38,136 bases of DNA from Clostridiaceae bacterium (GCA_904501705.1 CAJGCA010000007.1:1-38136); one strand, 5' to 3'. Shown: positions 1-9,066, counted from the stretch's first letter. Program-made: numbers and translations. Notes: a model not told the origin generated them from the sequence alone.

Positions 1-899
1 ACCGCTTCGGGGGATTGGAACTCCTCGCTCGGCTCCAGCAGCCACGAGAAATCGTAGGGATTGATACCCAGTGTGGCGCGCACCATCTCGTGCGTGTCCA
101 GCTCGGCGCTCGCGATGAAATCGCCGCTGTAGATGAGATTAAAGCCGTAGACCTCGCCCGCCGTCTCGGTGGTATCGGACGGCATCAGCGCGAAGAAGGG
201 GTTCTGATAATGGCTGCTCGCGCCGCGCTTGGAATCGGCGCGCTGCACGCCGTGGATGAGCTCGCGGCGTTCGATCTGCCGCTCGCGCGCCCACATACCC
301 GGCAGGTGCAGCATATCGAACTGACTGTCGTAGAAGTCGACCGACGCCGACGCGACTTGCATCAGGCGCATATTCTGATCACCGCCGTTGACGACGCGCA
401 CCGAGCGAGCGATCGCATCGTAGGCAGGAATGACGGTGTACAGCAGATAGACACTGAGGTTCGTCAGCGCGTCCTTGAGATGCAATTCCAGCGTCTGCGC
501 TTCGGCGGCGTTCGCGTAGGTGGCGGGCAGACCCGCGAGCTTCGGCTTGCCGTCGGTGATGGTGTGGCCCGCGTACTCCAGCTTGGTGATGCGGCTACCG
601 TCGCGCTCAAACTGTACATGGAAGGCGGGATCGCGCATATCGCCGCTACCGTAGACGGGATATTCCAGCGGCAGACAGCCGGTGGTGAGGAAATCGACAT
701 CCTCCATTCTTCCCGTGTCCCACGCGAGGAACATCGAGGGGAAGGAACTCTTCCAAGTCGTGAGCGGCGGCATCTCGCGTAGGGTCTTACCCCAGTAGGC
801 GTGCAGAGGGATGCGCCCGTCGAACAGCTCGATGATGTAGGTGGAGTTATCGGTATGCAGAAAAAATTGATTGGTTTCTTTTTTGAATATGATTGGCAT
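1..899 (-). CDS. Alpha-galactosidase, GH36 family, N-terminal part (runs off the left edge)
   Basis: Alpha-galactosidases of glycoside hydrolase family 36 release terminal alpha-1,6-linked galactose from raffinose-type sugars and galactomannans. Reading leftward from an ATG at 899 gives 299 residues with no stop, beginning MPIIFKKETNQFFLHT. The visible part is the N-terminal beta-supersandwich domain typical of GH36. Near the left edge are the family strings TETAGEVYGFNLIYSGDF and GINPYDFSWLLEPSEEF. The catalytic TIM barrel with its two aspartates lies outside the window. There is no signal peptide, so a cytoplasmic enzyme is expected. The start is supported by a GGAGAGAGG ribosome site just upstream and a good promoter 33 bases further out. 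It is divergent from thrS and is probably first in its transcription unit. The family call is firm; substrate is inferred from the family. Confidence 0.93.
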   Translation of the reverse strand, partial: MPIIFKKETNQFFLHTDNSTYIIELFDGRIPLHAYWGKTLREMPPLTTWKSSFPSMFLAWDTGRMEDVDFLTTGCLPLEYPVYGSGDMRDPAFHVQFERDGSRITKLEYAGHTITDGKPKLAGLPATYANAAEAQTLELHLKDALTNLSVYLLYTVIPAYDAIARSVRVVNGGDQNMRLMQVASASVDFYDSQFDMLHLPGMWARERQIERRELIHGVQRADSKRGASSHYQNPFFALMPSDTTETAGEVYGFNLIYSGDFIASAELDTHEMVRATLGINPYDFSWLLEPSEEFQSPEA

Positions 900-931
900 A
901 ATCCTCTCTCCTTATTACTTCTTATAGACCT

Positions 932-960
932 ATTTTACCAAATCCTTACAGCCTTTTCAA
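932..960 (-). promoter_or_regulatory. Sigma-A type promoter for the alpha-galactosidase gene
   Basis: On the minus strand TTGAAA (955-960) and TAAAAT (932-937) are separated by exactly 17 bases. Transcription would start about 25 bases before the ATG at 899. No obvious sugar-regulator operator palindrome was recognised here. Confidence 0.75.
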
Positions 961-1068
961 TATGTTAAACGCAGAAAAATGCTTTTTGGTAGAAAAAACC
1001 GTCCTTTTGGGAAAGGAGAGGTAATGGTGTAATGAATGCGTGTGACGGATAAATTTATAGCAAAATCC

Positions 1069-1097
1069 TTGACAACCGTGTTTTGTGGTGTTAAACT
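1069..1097 (+). promoter_or_regulatory. Promoter for the thrS T-box transcript
   Basis: TTGACA at 1069-1074 and TAAACT at 1092-1097 are separated by 17 bases, placing the transcript start near 1104, immediately before the T-box stem I sequence. Confidence 0.75.
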
Positions 1098-1330
1098 GAA
1101 TGAAAGCGTTGATGGGGACGGCCCCAGTGCGGTTTTCTCAGAGAGTGCCCGGTTGGTGAAAGGGCGCAAAACCGTCGGACAAGCCCACCACCCCGGAGTG
1201 TGCGCCGAAATAAGGCGCGCCGGTTGACAGCCGTTATCGGTCACTATGAGTGCGATAGTTTTGTCGCAGAAATAGGGTGGAACCACGAGGCCTTATTGCC
1301 CCGTCCCTTGTTTGGGACGGGGCTTTTTTA
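1098..1330 (+). ncRNA. T-box riboswitch (threonyl-tRNA sensing) upstream of thrS
   Basis: T-box leaders sense uncharged tRNA and allow read-through into synthetase or amino-acid genes. Seen here are the conserved T-box sequence AGGGTGGAACCACG at 1274-1287, a stem I distal region with CAGAGAG and GGTTGGTGAAAG at about 1139-1162 flanked by pairing CGGTTTT/AAAACCG arms, and a strong terminator at 1298-1330. A threonine codon ACC followed by A lies at 1187-1189 on the 3' side of stem I, in the right place for the specifier; an overlapping ACC at 1190-1192 is the alternative. TGGA at 1278-1281 would pair with a tRNA 3' end of UCCA, implying U as discriminator base (inference). The downstream gene is thrS, which matches. 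Confidence 0.93.
1298..1330 (+). terminator. Intrinsic terminator of the thrS T-box
   Basis: A perfect 10-bp GC-rich stem (1298-1307 with 1314-1323) with a 6-base loop is followed by a T-rich run. It forms when charged tRNA-Thr is present; the competing antiterminator uses the T-box sequence at 1274-1287. Confidence 0.93.
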
Positions 1331-1366
1331 TTTTAAGAAACATATTAATGCAGAGGAGAGATTTCT

Positions 1367-3298
1367 ATGCTGAACATTACGTTACGCGGAGACGTCCGTG
1401 AGGTGGCGGAGGGCACGACGCTGGACGCGCTGTGCCGCGACATCTCGATGGGTCTGTACCGCAACACCTGTGCGGCGCGGGTGAACGGTGTCGTTACCGA
1501 CCTGCGTGCCGAGCTGACCGCCGACGCCGAGGTGGAGTTCCTCACCTTTGACGATCACGACGGGCAGAAGACCTACTGGCACACCACCTCGCACGTGATG
1601 GCGCAGGCGGTCAAGCACCTCTATCCTGAGGTAAAGCTGACCATCGGCCCGTCGATCGACGAGGGCTTCTATTACGATTTTGACGCCCCGATGAGCATCA
1701 CCCCTGAGGTGCTGACGGCGATCGAGGCCGAGATGAAGGCGATCATTAAGGAGAACCCCGAGATCACCCGCTTCACCCTGCCGCGCGACGAGGCACTCGT
1801 GCGTATGCAGGACGAGCCGTATAAGGTGGAGCTGATTAACGATCTGCCCGCCGACGCGGAGATCTCCTTCTACACGCAGGGCGAGTTTACCGACCTGTGC
1901 GCGGGTCCGCACCTGCCCGAGGTGGGTCGCATTAAGGCGTTTAAGCTGCTGTCCGCGACGGGCGCTTATTGGCGCGGCGATTCCAAGAAAAAGATGCTCA
2001 CCCGTATCTACGGCATCTCTTTCCCGAAGGCGAGCCTGCTCGAGGAGCACCTGACCCGTCTCGAAGAGGCGAAGAAGCGCGATCATAACAAGCTCGGTCG
2101 CGAGATGGAGCTGTTCACGACGGTGGACTGCATCGGTCAAGGGCTGCCGATCCTGCTGCCGAAGGGCGCGCGCATCATCCAGCAGCTGCAGCGCTGGATC
2201 GAGGACGAGGAGCAGAAGCGCGGCTATCTGCTCACCAAGACCCCGCTGATGGCGAAGCGTGACCTGTATAAGATCTCGGGTCACTGGGATCACTATTTGG
2301 ACGGTATGTTCGTGCTGGGCGACCCCCACGATGAGACGAAGGAGTGCTTTGCTCTGCGTCCGATGACCTGCCCGTTCCAGTATCAGGCGTACCTCAACCG
2401 CGCGCGTTCCTATCGCGATCTGCCGATGCGCTTCGGTGAGACCTCGACCCTGTTCCGTAACGAGGATTCGGGTGAGATGCACGGGCTTATCCGCGTGCGT
2501 CAGTTTACCATCTCCGAGGGTCACCTCGTGATCCGTCCCGATCAGCTCGAGGAGGAGTTCCGCGGCTGCTTTGAGCTCGCGAACTACTGTATGGAGACAC
2601 TGGGTCTCAAGGAAGATTGCACCTTCCGTTTCTCGCAGTGGGATCCCAACAACACCGACAAATACGAGGGTACGCCCGAGCAGTGGGAGACCGCGCAGGG
2701 CGTTATGAAGAAGATTCTCGACGACCTCGACATCGACTATAAGGTCGGTATCGACGAGGCGGCGTTCTACGGCCCGAAGCTGGACATCCAGATCAAGAAC
2801 GTGTTCGGCAAAGAGGACACCCTCATCACCATCCAGATCGATATGCTGCTCGCCGAGAAGTTCGGGATGGTCTACACCGACGCCGACGGACAGAAGAAGC
2901 TGCCCTACATCATCCACCGCACCTCGATGGGCTGCTACGAGCGCACGCTCGCCCTGCTGATCGAGAAATACGCGGGTGCGTTCCCGTTGTGGTTGGCACC
3001 CGAGCAGGTGCGCGTACTGCCGATCTCCGAGCGTTTGCTCGACAAGGCGGGCGAGATCACCGAGCAGCTCAAGGCGGCGGGTATCCGCGCAGAGCTTGAC
3101 ACCCGTAACGAGAAGATGGGCTACAAGATCCGCGAGGCGCAGATCGACAAGGTGCCGTATATGCTGGTCATCGGCGACAAGGAAGCCGAGCAGGGCGTGG
3201 TGTCGGTGCGCCACCGCAAGGACGGCGACCTCGGCACGATGACGCTCGAGGCGTTCCTCGGCAAGGCACTCACCGAGATCGCGACCAAAGCGAGATAA
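1367..3298 (+). CDS. thrS: Threonine--tRNA ligase
   Basis: This cytoplasmic class II synthetase charges tRNA-Thr with threonine. The 643-residue length is normal for bacterial ThrRS. Domains in order are: TGS-like N-terminus (about 1-60), the editing and SAD region starting near the string HTTSHVMAQAVKHLYPE, the catalytic core with the RPMTCPFQYQAY zinc-cysteine motif, the GEMHGLIRVRQF motif 2 region and the IHRTSMGCYERTLALL motif 3 region, then a C-terminal anticodon-binding domain from WLAPEQVRVLPI to the end. The start ATG follows a GCAGAGGAGAG ribosome site. Expression is controlled by the T-box directly upstream. The SHOCT-protein gene follows after 12 bases, so it should be co-transcribed. 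Confidence 0.98.
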   Translation: MLNITLRGDVREVAEGTTLDALCRDISMGLYRNTCAARVNGVVTDLRAELTADAEVEFLTFDDHDGQKTYWHTTSHVMAQAVKHLYPEVKLTIGPSIDEGFYYDFDAPMSITPEVLTAIEAEMKAIIKENPEITRFTLPRDEALVRMQDEPYKVELINDLPADAEISFYTQGEFTDLCAGPHLPEVGRIKAFKLLSATGAYWRGDSKKKMLTRIYGISFPKASLLEEHLTRLEEAKKRDHNKLGREMELFTTVDCIGQGLPILLPKGARIIQQLQRWIEDEEQKRGYLLTKTPLMAKRDLYKISGHWDHYLDGMFVLGDPHDETKECFALRPMTCPFQYQAYLNRARSYRDLPMRFGETSTLFRNEDSGEMHGLIRVRQFTISEGHLVIRPDQLEEEFRGCFELANYCMETLGLKEDCTFRFSQWDPNNTDKYEGTPEQWETAQGVMKKILDDLDIDYKVGIDEAAFYGPKLDIQIKNVFGKEDTLITIQIDMLLAEKFGMVYTDADGQKKLPYIIHRTSMGCYERTLALLIEKYAGAFPLWLAPEQVRVLPISERLLDKAGEITEQLKAAGIRAELDTRNEKMGYKIREAQIDKVPYMLVIGDKEAEQGVVSVRHRKDGDLGTMTLEAFLGKALTEIATKAR

Positions 3299-3310
3299 GG
3301 AGAATGAAAG

Positions 3311-4303
3311 ATGAAAAAGCTTGTACGCAGAAGAGCAAAGAATATTATCGGCGCATTCGTTTCGGGTATTGGTTTTATCGGCTTCGGCTTGTTGGTCTTG
3401 ATGATGTCGGGCAGAGTGGGTATTGACGTAGAAACGCAAAATGCCGAGGATATTTCCTATCTGTCGATGGAAGAAGACAACGTCTACTGGATCGAAGAAC
3501 TGACGGTGGTCGATTGTTACGCCAAGCGAGAGGAAAGCGGCGTCCATTATTTTATCGTATCCTATGAGGATATGCGCGGTAATACCGTGCTTGCCAGTCT
3601 GTCGGTGAACTCCTCGGAGGATCCTTGGGATGCGACACAGAACTACCTTGATGATGCTGACGCGCGTGTCGGTGATTGCGTACTTAAGGGATATTATGAG
3701 CTTCGCGAGGATAAGTCGGAGGATGCGGTTACGCGCGCCTCGTATTTTAGCAACGGCGTGTCTAATCACAAGAAGGATGGGAATATTCCGCTAAGCGCGG
3801 TATCTCTAAGAAGTGTCCTTCGTTACAAGTGCGACACCTATGATGAGCTGGTTGCCCTATCCGATGTTACGGGCGGTGTAACGAAGTTTATGGCGATCTT
3901 CTCGATGGCCATCGGTGTTCTTGCGATATACGCCGGCTTTAGGTGGATAAGCATTAACAAGAAGCTGGATGCACAAGAGGCGGCCGCCAAAAAGACGTCG
4001 CAGCAGACGCTTAATCAGGTTTTTGCCGATTCGGGCATGTTCAGTAACGCGCAGGTGCGTAAAGTTGCCCCCGCACAACCTACACAACCCGCACAGCCTG
4101 CACGACCCACGGCGCCCGCACAGCCTGTGGCACCCGTACAGCCTGCGGCACCTGTCGCTCAGCCCGCGGCACCCGTTGCTCCTGCCGCTCCCGTGTCGGA
4201 TAAGATGGCAAAGCTCAACGAGTATAAAGCGTTGGTGGATGCCGGCTATATGACACAGGAAGAATTTGATCAAAAACGCAAAGAGATTTTGCAGTTGACC
4301 TAA
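3311..4303 (+). CDS. Two-TM membrane protein with Pro/Ala-rich linker and C-terminal SHOCT domain
   Basis: The function is unknown. The 330-residue protein has a basic N-terminus and a membrane segment at about 12-34. A middle region of about 155 residues follows, probably extracytoplasmic, and then a second membrane segment at about 192-213. Next come a charged stretch and a low-complexity Pro/Ala/Gln/Val linker at about 252-295. The last 30 or so residues (LNEYKALVDAGYMTQEEF) match the SHOCT pattern, a short helical module usually at protein ends and thought to mediate oligomerisation or protein contacts. It follows thrS by 12 bases with an AAGGAGAATGAAAG ribosome site and ends at the shared terminator, so it should be read with thrS. 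Codon use looks less GC-rich than in thrS, which may mark a later addition (inference by eye). The middle domain was not recognised. Confidence 0.85.
   Translation: MKKLVRRRAKNIIGAFVSGIGFIGFGLLVLMMSGRVGIDVETQNAEDISYLSMEEDNVYWIEELTVVDCYAKREESGVHYFIVSYEDMRGNTVLASLSVNSSEDPWDATQNYLDDADARVGDCVLKGYYELREDKSEDAVTRASYFSNGVSNHKKDGNIPLSAVSLRSVLRYKCDTYDELVALSDVTGGVTKFMAIFSMAIGVLAIYAGFRWISINKKLDAQEAAAKKTSQQTLNQVFADSGMFSNAQVRKVAPAQPTQPAQPARPTAPAQPVAPVQPAAPVAQPAAPVAPAAPVSDKMAKLNEYKALVDAGYMTQEEFDQKRKEILQLT
4065..4197 (+). repeat. Low-complexity Pro/Ala-coding repeat
   Basis: Imperfect short units such as CCCGCACAGCCTG and its variants repeat in tandem and encode AQP, APV and QPA triplets. The tract forms the linker between the second membrane segment and the SHOCT domain of the gene it lies in, and is probably variable in length between strains (inference). 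Confidence 0.7.
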
Positions 4304-4310
4304 TAACAAA

Positions 4311-4347
4311 GGACACCCGATGCCGTTCGGCATCGGGTGTCCTTTTT
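4311..4347. terminator. Bidirectional terminator between the SHOCT gene and valS
   Basis: A perfect 14-bp stem (4311-4324 with 4329-4342) with a GTTC loop is followed by TTTTT on the plus strand. The flanking A-run on the other side gives a weaker T-run for the minus strand. It lies between the two convergent stop codons and serves both operons. Confidence 0.88.
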
Positions 4348-4354
4348 AATTAGC

Positions 4355-7066
4355 TTATTGCATTTGCTGCATCGACTGCTCGAGCAGAGCGAGCTTCTCC
4401 TGAAGCTGCGCGGCCTGCGCGCGCGCACCGTCAACCACGGCGGCGGGAGCCTTGTCGGTGAACGCCTTGTTGTTAAGACGCCCCATCACGCCGTCGAGCT
4501 GCTTCTGCACGTTCGCCTTTTCACGGGCCAGGCGCTCAAGCTCAGCGGCCTTGTCGACCAGCTCGTCGAGCGGGATCTTGACCGTCGCGTCGGCGGTGAC
4601 GATGTTCACCGTGCCGTCGACGGCGAAGCTCTCGCCGATCTTGACGTCGGCGGCAGAGGCGAGTCTCTGCAGGAAGGGCACGCCCGCCGCGAAGGTATCC
4701 GCGAAGGCGGTCTCGATGTAGAGGTCAGCCTTACGAGAGGGCGGTACGTTCATTTCGGCGCGGCGGTTGCGGATCGCGCGGATCGCCGCCATAATGCGCT
4801 CCATCTCCTTTTCTTCCGCGGGGAAGTGGAGAGCCTCGTCGTAGGTCGGCCACACGGAGCACATCAGCGTCTCGCCCTCGTGGGGCAGGGACTGCCAGAT
4901 TTCCTCGGTGACGAAGGGCATAAAGGGATGCAGGAGCTTTAACATACCCGTCATCACGTACACGAGCACACGGCGCGCGCCGTCAGCGTCCGCGCCCTGC
5001 AGGCGGGACTTGCACAGCTCGATGTACCAGTCGCAGTAGGTATCCCAGATGAAGTCGTACAGCTTGCTCACCGCGATACCGAGCTCGAACTTCTCGAGGT
5101 TATCGGTGACCGCCTGCGCGAGATCGTTAAAGCGGGAGAGGATCCACTTATCCTCCAGCGTCAGCTCCTCGGGCAGGGTGAGGGCGACCTCGTGTCCCTC
5201 GAGGTTCATCAGCACGAAACGCGCGGCATTCCACAGCTTGTTGGCGAAGTTGCGGGAGGCCTCGACCTTGTCGGTCATATAGCGCATATCGTTTCCGGGG
5301 GAGTTGCCCGTCGCGAGCATAAAGCGTAGCGCATCCGCGCCGTACTTGTCGATCTCCTCGAGCGGGTCAACGCCGTTGCCGAGGGATTTCGACATCTTGC
5401 GGCCCTGCGAGTCGCGCACCAGACCGTGGATAAGCACCGTCTTAAACGGCACCTTGTCGGTGTAGGCGAGACCCGAGAAGATCATACGACTTACCCAGAA
5501 GCCGATGATATCGTAGCCGGTCACCAGCGTGTCGGTGGGGTAGAAGTAGTCGAGTTCTTCCGTCTTGTTCGGCCAGCCGAGGGTGGAGAAGGGCCACAGC
5601 GCGGAGGAGAACCAGGTATCGAGGGTGTCGGGATCCTGCGTCAGGTGGGTGCCGCCGCACTTCGGGCAGACGGCGGGCGCTTCTTTTGCGACTACGGTCT
5701 CGCCGCAGTCGTCGCAGTAGTACGCGGGGATCTGATGTCCCCACCACAGCTGACGGGAGATGCACCAGTCACGGGTGGCGCGCATCCAGTTGAGGTAGTT
5801 CTTGGTGAAACGCTCGGGCACAAAGGTGATCTCACCCTTTTCCACCGCCTCGATGGCGGGACCGGCGAGCGGCTCCATCTTGACGAACCACTGTTTAGAC
5901 ACCATCGGCTCGATGACTTGGTGGCAACGGTAGCAGGTGCCGACGTCGTGCTTGAGGTCCTCGGTCTCTTTGAGATAGCCGCCCGCCTCGAGATCGGCGA
6001 GGATGGCCTTGCGCGCCTCGAGGGTGGTCATACCGGCATACTTACCGCAATCCAGAACCTCGGGCTCGTCTACTGCACCGCGACCGCTGGCGATCAGCTC
6101 GTCGGCCGCGGCCTTGTCCGCCGCCCCCGTCATATGGCCGTCGTAGGTGAACACGCGCACGACGGGCAGGTCGTGCCGTTTGCCGACCTCGGAGTCGTTG
6201 GGGTCGTGGGCAGGGGTGATCTTCACGACACCCGTACCCTTGGTCATATCCGCGTGCTCGTCGCACACGATCGGAATCTCTTTGTTAAGCAGCGGCAGAA
6301 TGACGTGGCAGCCGTGCAGGTGTGCATAGCGCTCGTCCTCGGCATTGATCGCCACGGCAGTATCGCCGAGCATCGTCTCGGGACGGGTGGTGGCGAGTTC
6401 AAGCTGTTCGCCCGTCTCCTTGACGGTGTACAGCAGATGCCAGAAATGGCCGTCCTTCTCCTCGTATTCCACCTCGGCATCCGAGATGGAGGTGTTACAG
6501 GTGGGACACCAGTTGACCATACGGTTGCCGCGGTAGATGAGTCCCTGCTCGTACAGACGGACAAACACCTCTTTGACCGCCGCGGAGCAGCCCTCGTCCA
6601 TCGTGAAACGCTCGCGCTCCCAGTCGCAGCTCGAGCCGATGGTCTTGAGCTGGCTGACGATGCGGTTGCCGTAGGTCTCTTTCCAAGCCCAGGCGCGCTC
6701 AAGGAATCCCTCGCGACCGAGCATATCCTTGGTTAAGCCCTCTTTGCGCATCGCCTCGACCACCTTCGCCTCGGTGGCGATGGATGCGTGGTCGGTGCCG
6801 GGCATCCACAGGGTCTCATAGCCCTGCATTCTGCGCCAGCGGATGAGAATATCCTGCAAGGTGTTATCCAATGCGTGTCCCATGTGCAGCTGTCCCGTGA
6901 TGTTGGGGGGCGGCATCATAATGGTGTAGGGTTTCTTCTCGCTGCCATCGGCGTTCTTTGCGTGAGCAACAGCGTGGAAATAGCCGCCGTCCTGCCAGAA
7001 CTGATAGATGCGCTTTTCCACTTCCTTCGGCTCGTACACCTTGGCGAGTTCTTTGCGTTGTGCCAT
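4355..7066 (-). CDS. valS: Valine--tRNA ligase
   Basis: This class I synthetase charges tRNA-Val and edits mischarged threonine. The 903-residue length is typical. The start MAQRKELAKVYEPKEVEKRI matches the family N-terminus. The HIGH signature is HMGH at 61-64 within PPPNITGQLHMGHAL. The KMSKS loop is KMSKSLGNG starting at 557. The editing (CP1) domain lies between them, and a Cys-rich insertion (CDDCGE, CPKCGG) probably binds zinc. The anticodon-binding domain and a C-terminal coiled-coil arm rich in leucine and alanine finish the protein. It lies 41 bases downstream of metG on the same strand with no recognisable promoter between, so it is the second gene of a metG-valS operon. No T-box was found in front of this operon. 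Confidence 0.98.
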   Translation of the reverse strand: MAQRKELAKVYEPKEVEKRIYQFWQDGGYFHAVAHAKNADGSEKKPYTIMMPPPNITGQLHMGHALDNTLQDILIRWRRMQGYETLWMPGTDHASIATEAKVVEAMRKEGLTKDMLGREGFLERAWAWKETYGNRIVSQLKTIGSSCDWERERFTMDEGCSAAVKEVFVRLYEQGLIYRGNRMVNWCPTCNTSISDAEVEYEEKDGHFWHLLYTVKETGEQLELATTRPETMLGDTAVAINAEDERYAHLHGCHVILPLLNKEIPIVCDEHADMTKGTGVVKITPAHDPNDSEVGKRHDLPVVRVFTYDGHMTGAADKAAADELIASGRGAVDEPEVLDCGKYAGMTTLEARKAILADLEAGGYLKETEDLKHDVGTCYRCHQVIEPMVSKQWFVKMEPLAGPAIEAVEKGEITFVPERFTKNYLNWMRATRDWCISRQLWWGHQIPAYYCDDCGETVVAKEAPAVCPKCGGTHLTQDPDTLDTWFSSALWPFSTLGWPNKTEELDYFYPTDTLVTGYDIIGFWVSRMIFSGLAYTDKVPFKTVLIHGLVRDSQGRKMSKSLGNGVDPLEEIDKYGADALRFMLATGNSPGNDMRYMTDKVEASRNFANKLWNAARFVLMNLEGHEVALTLPEELTLEDKWILSRFNDLAQAVTDNLEKFELGIAVSKLYDFIWDTYCDWYIELCKSRLQGADADGARRVLVYVMTGMLKLLHPFMPFVTEEIWQSLPHEGETLMCSVWPTYDEALHFPAEEKEMERIMAAIRAIRNRRAEMNVPPSRKADLYIETAFADTFAAGVPFLQRLASAADVKIGESFAVDGTVNIVTADATVKIPLDELVDKAAELERLAREKANVQKQLDGVMGRLNNKAFTDKAPAAVVDGARAQAAQLQEKLALLEQSMQQMQ

Positions 7067-7107
7067 AATTTATTCGTTCCTTTCGGGATTAGTTCGGGTT
7101 GGTTTTA

Positions 7108-9057
7108 TTAGTGAATAGCGCTGCCGGGGACCATATCGTCCACGAACAGAACCTTGACGTCCTCGGAGCCGTCCTCCTTCTTCTGCGAGGCGGCGAGAAT
7201 CATACCCTGACTCTCCACACCGCACAGCACGGCCGGTTTCAGGTTCGCGACCAGCACGATCTTGCGGCCGATAAGCTCATCGGGGGTGTACCACAGCGCG
7301 ATGCCGGAGGCAACGGTGCGGGGGGTGGCTGTGCCGTCATTGAGGGTGAGTTTAAGCAGTTTTTTCGCCTTCTTGATCGGCTCGCAGGCGGTGATCTCCG
7401 CGACGCGCAGGTCCACCTTCATAAAGTCCTCAATGCCGATCTGCGGCAGAAAGGCGATGCCCGCCTTCTCCTCTTCTGCCTTCGCGGCGGCTTCGATTTC
7501 CGCGGCGATCTCCGCGAGCAGCTTCTCTCCGTCGATACGGGCAAAGAGCGGGGTCGGCGTGCCGACCGCGTAGCTGTCCACCGCGCCGAAGGCGGCGGCA
7601 TTCATCTCGGTGACGGCATCGGCGACCTGCAGCTGTGCGTGGATCGCCTTGCCCGTCGAGGGCATAAAGGGCGTCAGCAGGATGCCGAGCACGCGGATGC
7701 AGTCGAGCAGGTTGTAAAGAACAGCGGCGAGCTGCTCCTTGTTTGCCTCGTCCTTGGCGAGCGCCCACGGGGCGGTCTCGTCGATATACTTGTTGCATCG
7801 CTTGGCAAGTGCCATCACCGTCTCGGCGGCGTCGGCGTTGTGCCATACGTCCATCTGCTCCTTGTAGCGGGCGATGGTCGCGTTGCAGAAATCCACCAGC
7901 TCCTGTCCGAGCGCGTCCTGCGCAGCGGGGCGGGCGACGGTGCCGCCGAAATATTTGTTGGTCATCGCGATCGAGCGGTTGACGAGGTTGCCCAGCGTGT
8001 TCGCCAGATCGGTATTATAGCGGTTGATGACGTTCTCGTAGGTGATGGTGCCGTCCTGCGCGAAGGGGATCTCGGTGAGCAGATAGTAGCGCACCGCGTC
8101 GACGCCGAAGCGTGACGCTAACTCGTCGGCGTAGATGACATTGCCCTTGGATTTGCTCATCTTATCCTCGCCCGACAGCAGCCACGGATGTCCGAGCACC
8201 TGTTTCGGCAGCGGTTCGCCGAGTGCCATCAGGATGATCGGCCAGTAGATGGTGTGGAACCGCACGATATCCTTGCCGATGACGTGCAGGTCGGCGGGCC
8301 AGTATTTCTTGTAGAGATCGGACGGACCGTCGGGGTCGTAGCCCGCACCGGTGATGTAGTTGGACAGCGCATCGATCCACACGTACATCACGTGCTTGTC
8401 GTCAAAGTCCACGGGAATGCCCCAAGTGAAAGACGAGCGGGACACGCACAGGTCGTTAAGACCGGGTTTTAAGAAGTTGTTGATCATCTCGTTGCGGCGG
8501 GATTCCGGCGCAAAGAAGTTCGGGTTTTCCTCATAGTATTTCAGCAGGCGATCCTGATACTTGCCAAGCTTTAAGAAGTACGCCTCCTCCTTCGCGTCGA
8601 CGCACTCGCGGCCGCAGTCGGGGCACTTGCCGTCGACGAGCTGGGAGGGAGTGAAGAAGCTCTCGCACGGCACGCAATACTTGCCTTCGTACGCGCCCTT
8701 GTAGATGTCACCCTGCTCGTACAGCTTGCGGAAGATCTTTTTGAGCACCGCGACGTGATCCTCATCGGTGGTGCGGATGAAGCGGTCGTAGGTGACGTCC
8801 ATACAATCCCACACCGCCTTGATGGAGGCGGCGGCACGGTCGACGTACGCCTGCGGGGTCAAGCCCTCCGCCTTGGCGTATTCCTCGATCTTCTGCCCGT
8901 GCTCGTCCGAGCCGGTGAGGAAATATACATCAAAGCCCATCATCCGCTTATAGCGGGCGATCATATCCGCGAGCACGATGTCATAGGTATTGCCAATGTG
9001 CGGCTTGCGGCTCGCGTAGGCGATGGCTGTCGTGAGATAAAATTTCGGTTTGTCCAT
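7108..9057 (-). CDS. metG: Methionine--tRNA ligase with C-terminal tRNA-binding domain
   Basis: This class I synthetase charges initiator and elongator tRNA-Met. I place the start at the ATG at 9057 (MDKPKFYLTTAIAYASRKPH), giving 649 residues, because AGGAGG sits 9 bases upstream. The in-frame extension to 9189 would run through the promoter and is not conserved-looking. The HIGH-like motif is HIGN at 20-23. A zinc knuckle with CVPC and CPDC follows. KMSKS is at 299-303. The C-terminal 110 residues, from GIEDFMKVDLRVAEI on, are an EMAP/Trbp111-type tRNA-binding domain that also dimerises the enzyme. The leader between promoter and start is too short for a T-box. Confidence 0.97.
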   Translation of the reverse strand: MDKPKFYLTTAIAYASRKPHIGNTYDIVLADMIARYKRMMGFDVYFLTGSDEHGQKIEEYAKAEGLTPQAYVDRAAASIKAVWDCMDVTYDRFIRTTDEDHVAVLKKIFRKLYEQGDIYKGAYEGKYCVPCESFFTPSQLVDGKCPDCGRECVDAKEEAYFLKLGKYQDRLLKYYEENPNFFAPESRRNEMINNFLKPGLNDLCVSRSSFTWGIPVDFDDKHVMYVWIDALSNYITGAGYDPDGPSDLYKKYWPADLHVIGKDIVRFHTIYWPIILMALGEPLPKQVLGHPWLLSGEDKMSKSKGNVIYADELASRFGVDAVRYYLLTEIPFAQDGTITYENVINRYNTDLANTLGNLVNRSIAMTNKYFGGTVARPAAQDALGQELVDFCNATIARYKEQMDVWHNADAAETVMALAKRCNKYIDETAPWALAKDEANKEQLAAVLYNLLDCIRVLGILLTPFMPSTGKAIHAQLQVADAVTEMNAAAFGAVDSYAVGTPTPLFARIDGEKLLAEIAAEIEAAAKAEEEKAGIAFLPQIGIEDFMKVDLRVAEITACEPIKKAKKLLKLTLNDGTATPRTVASGIALWYTPDELIGRKIVLVANLKPAVLCGVESQGMILAASQKKEDGSEDVKVLFVDDMVPGSAIH

Positions 9058-9066
9058 TTGGAGATC

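Noticed and set aside
15..782. 255-codon open frame on the plus strand at the left edge
   Set aside because: The minus strand here encodes a clear GH36 alpha-galactosidase over its full length, so the plus-strand frame is a shadow.
957..1286. 109-codon open frame on the minus strand over the thrS leader
   Set aside because: It runs across the T-box riboswitch and the thrS promoter, has no good ribosome site, and matches no family.
1382..3769. 795-codon open frame on the minus strand
   Set aside because: It is antisense to thrS and part of the SHOCT gene. Its translation is Arg/His/Leu/Val-rich with no family match, typical of a shadow frame in GC-rich coding DNA.
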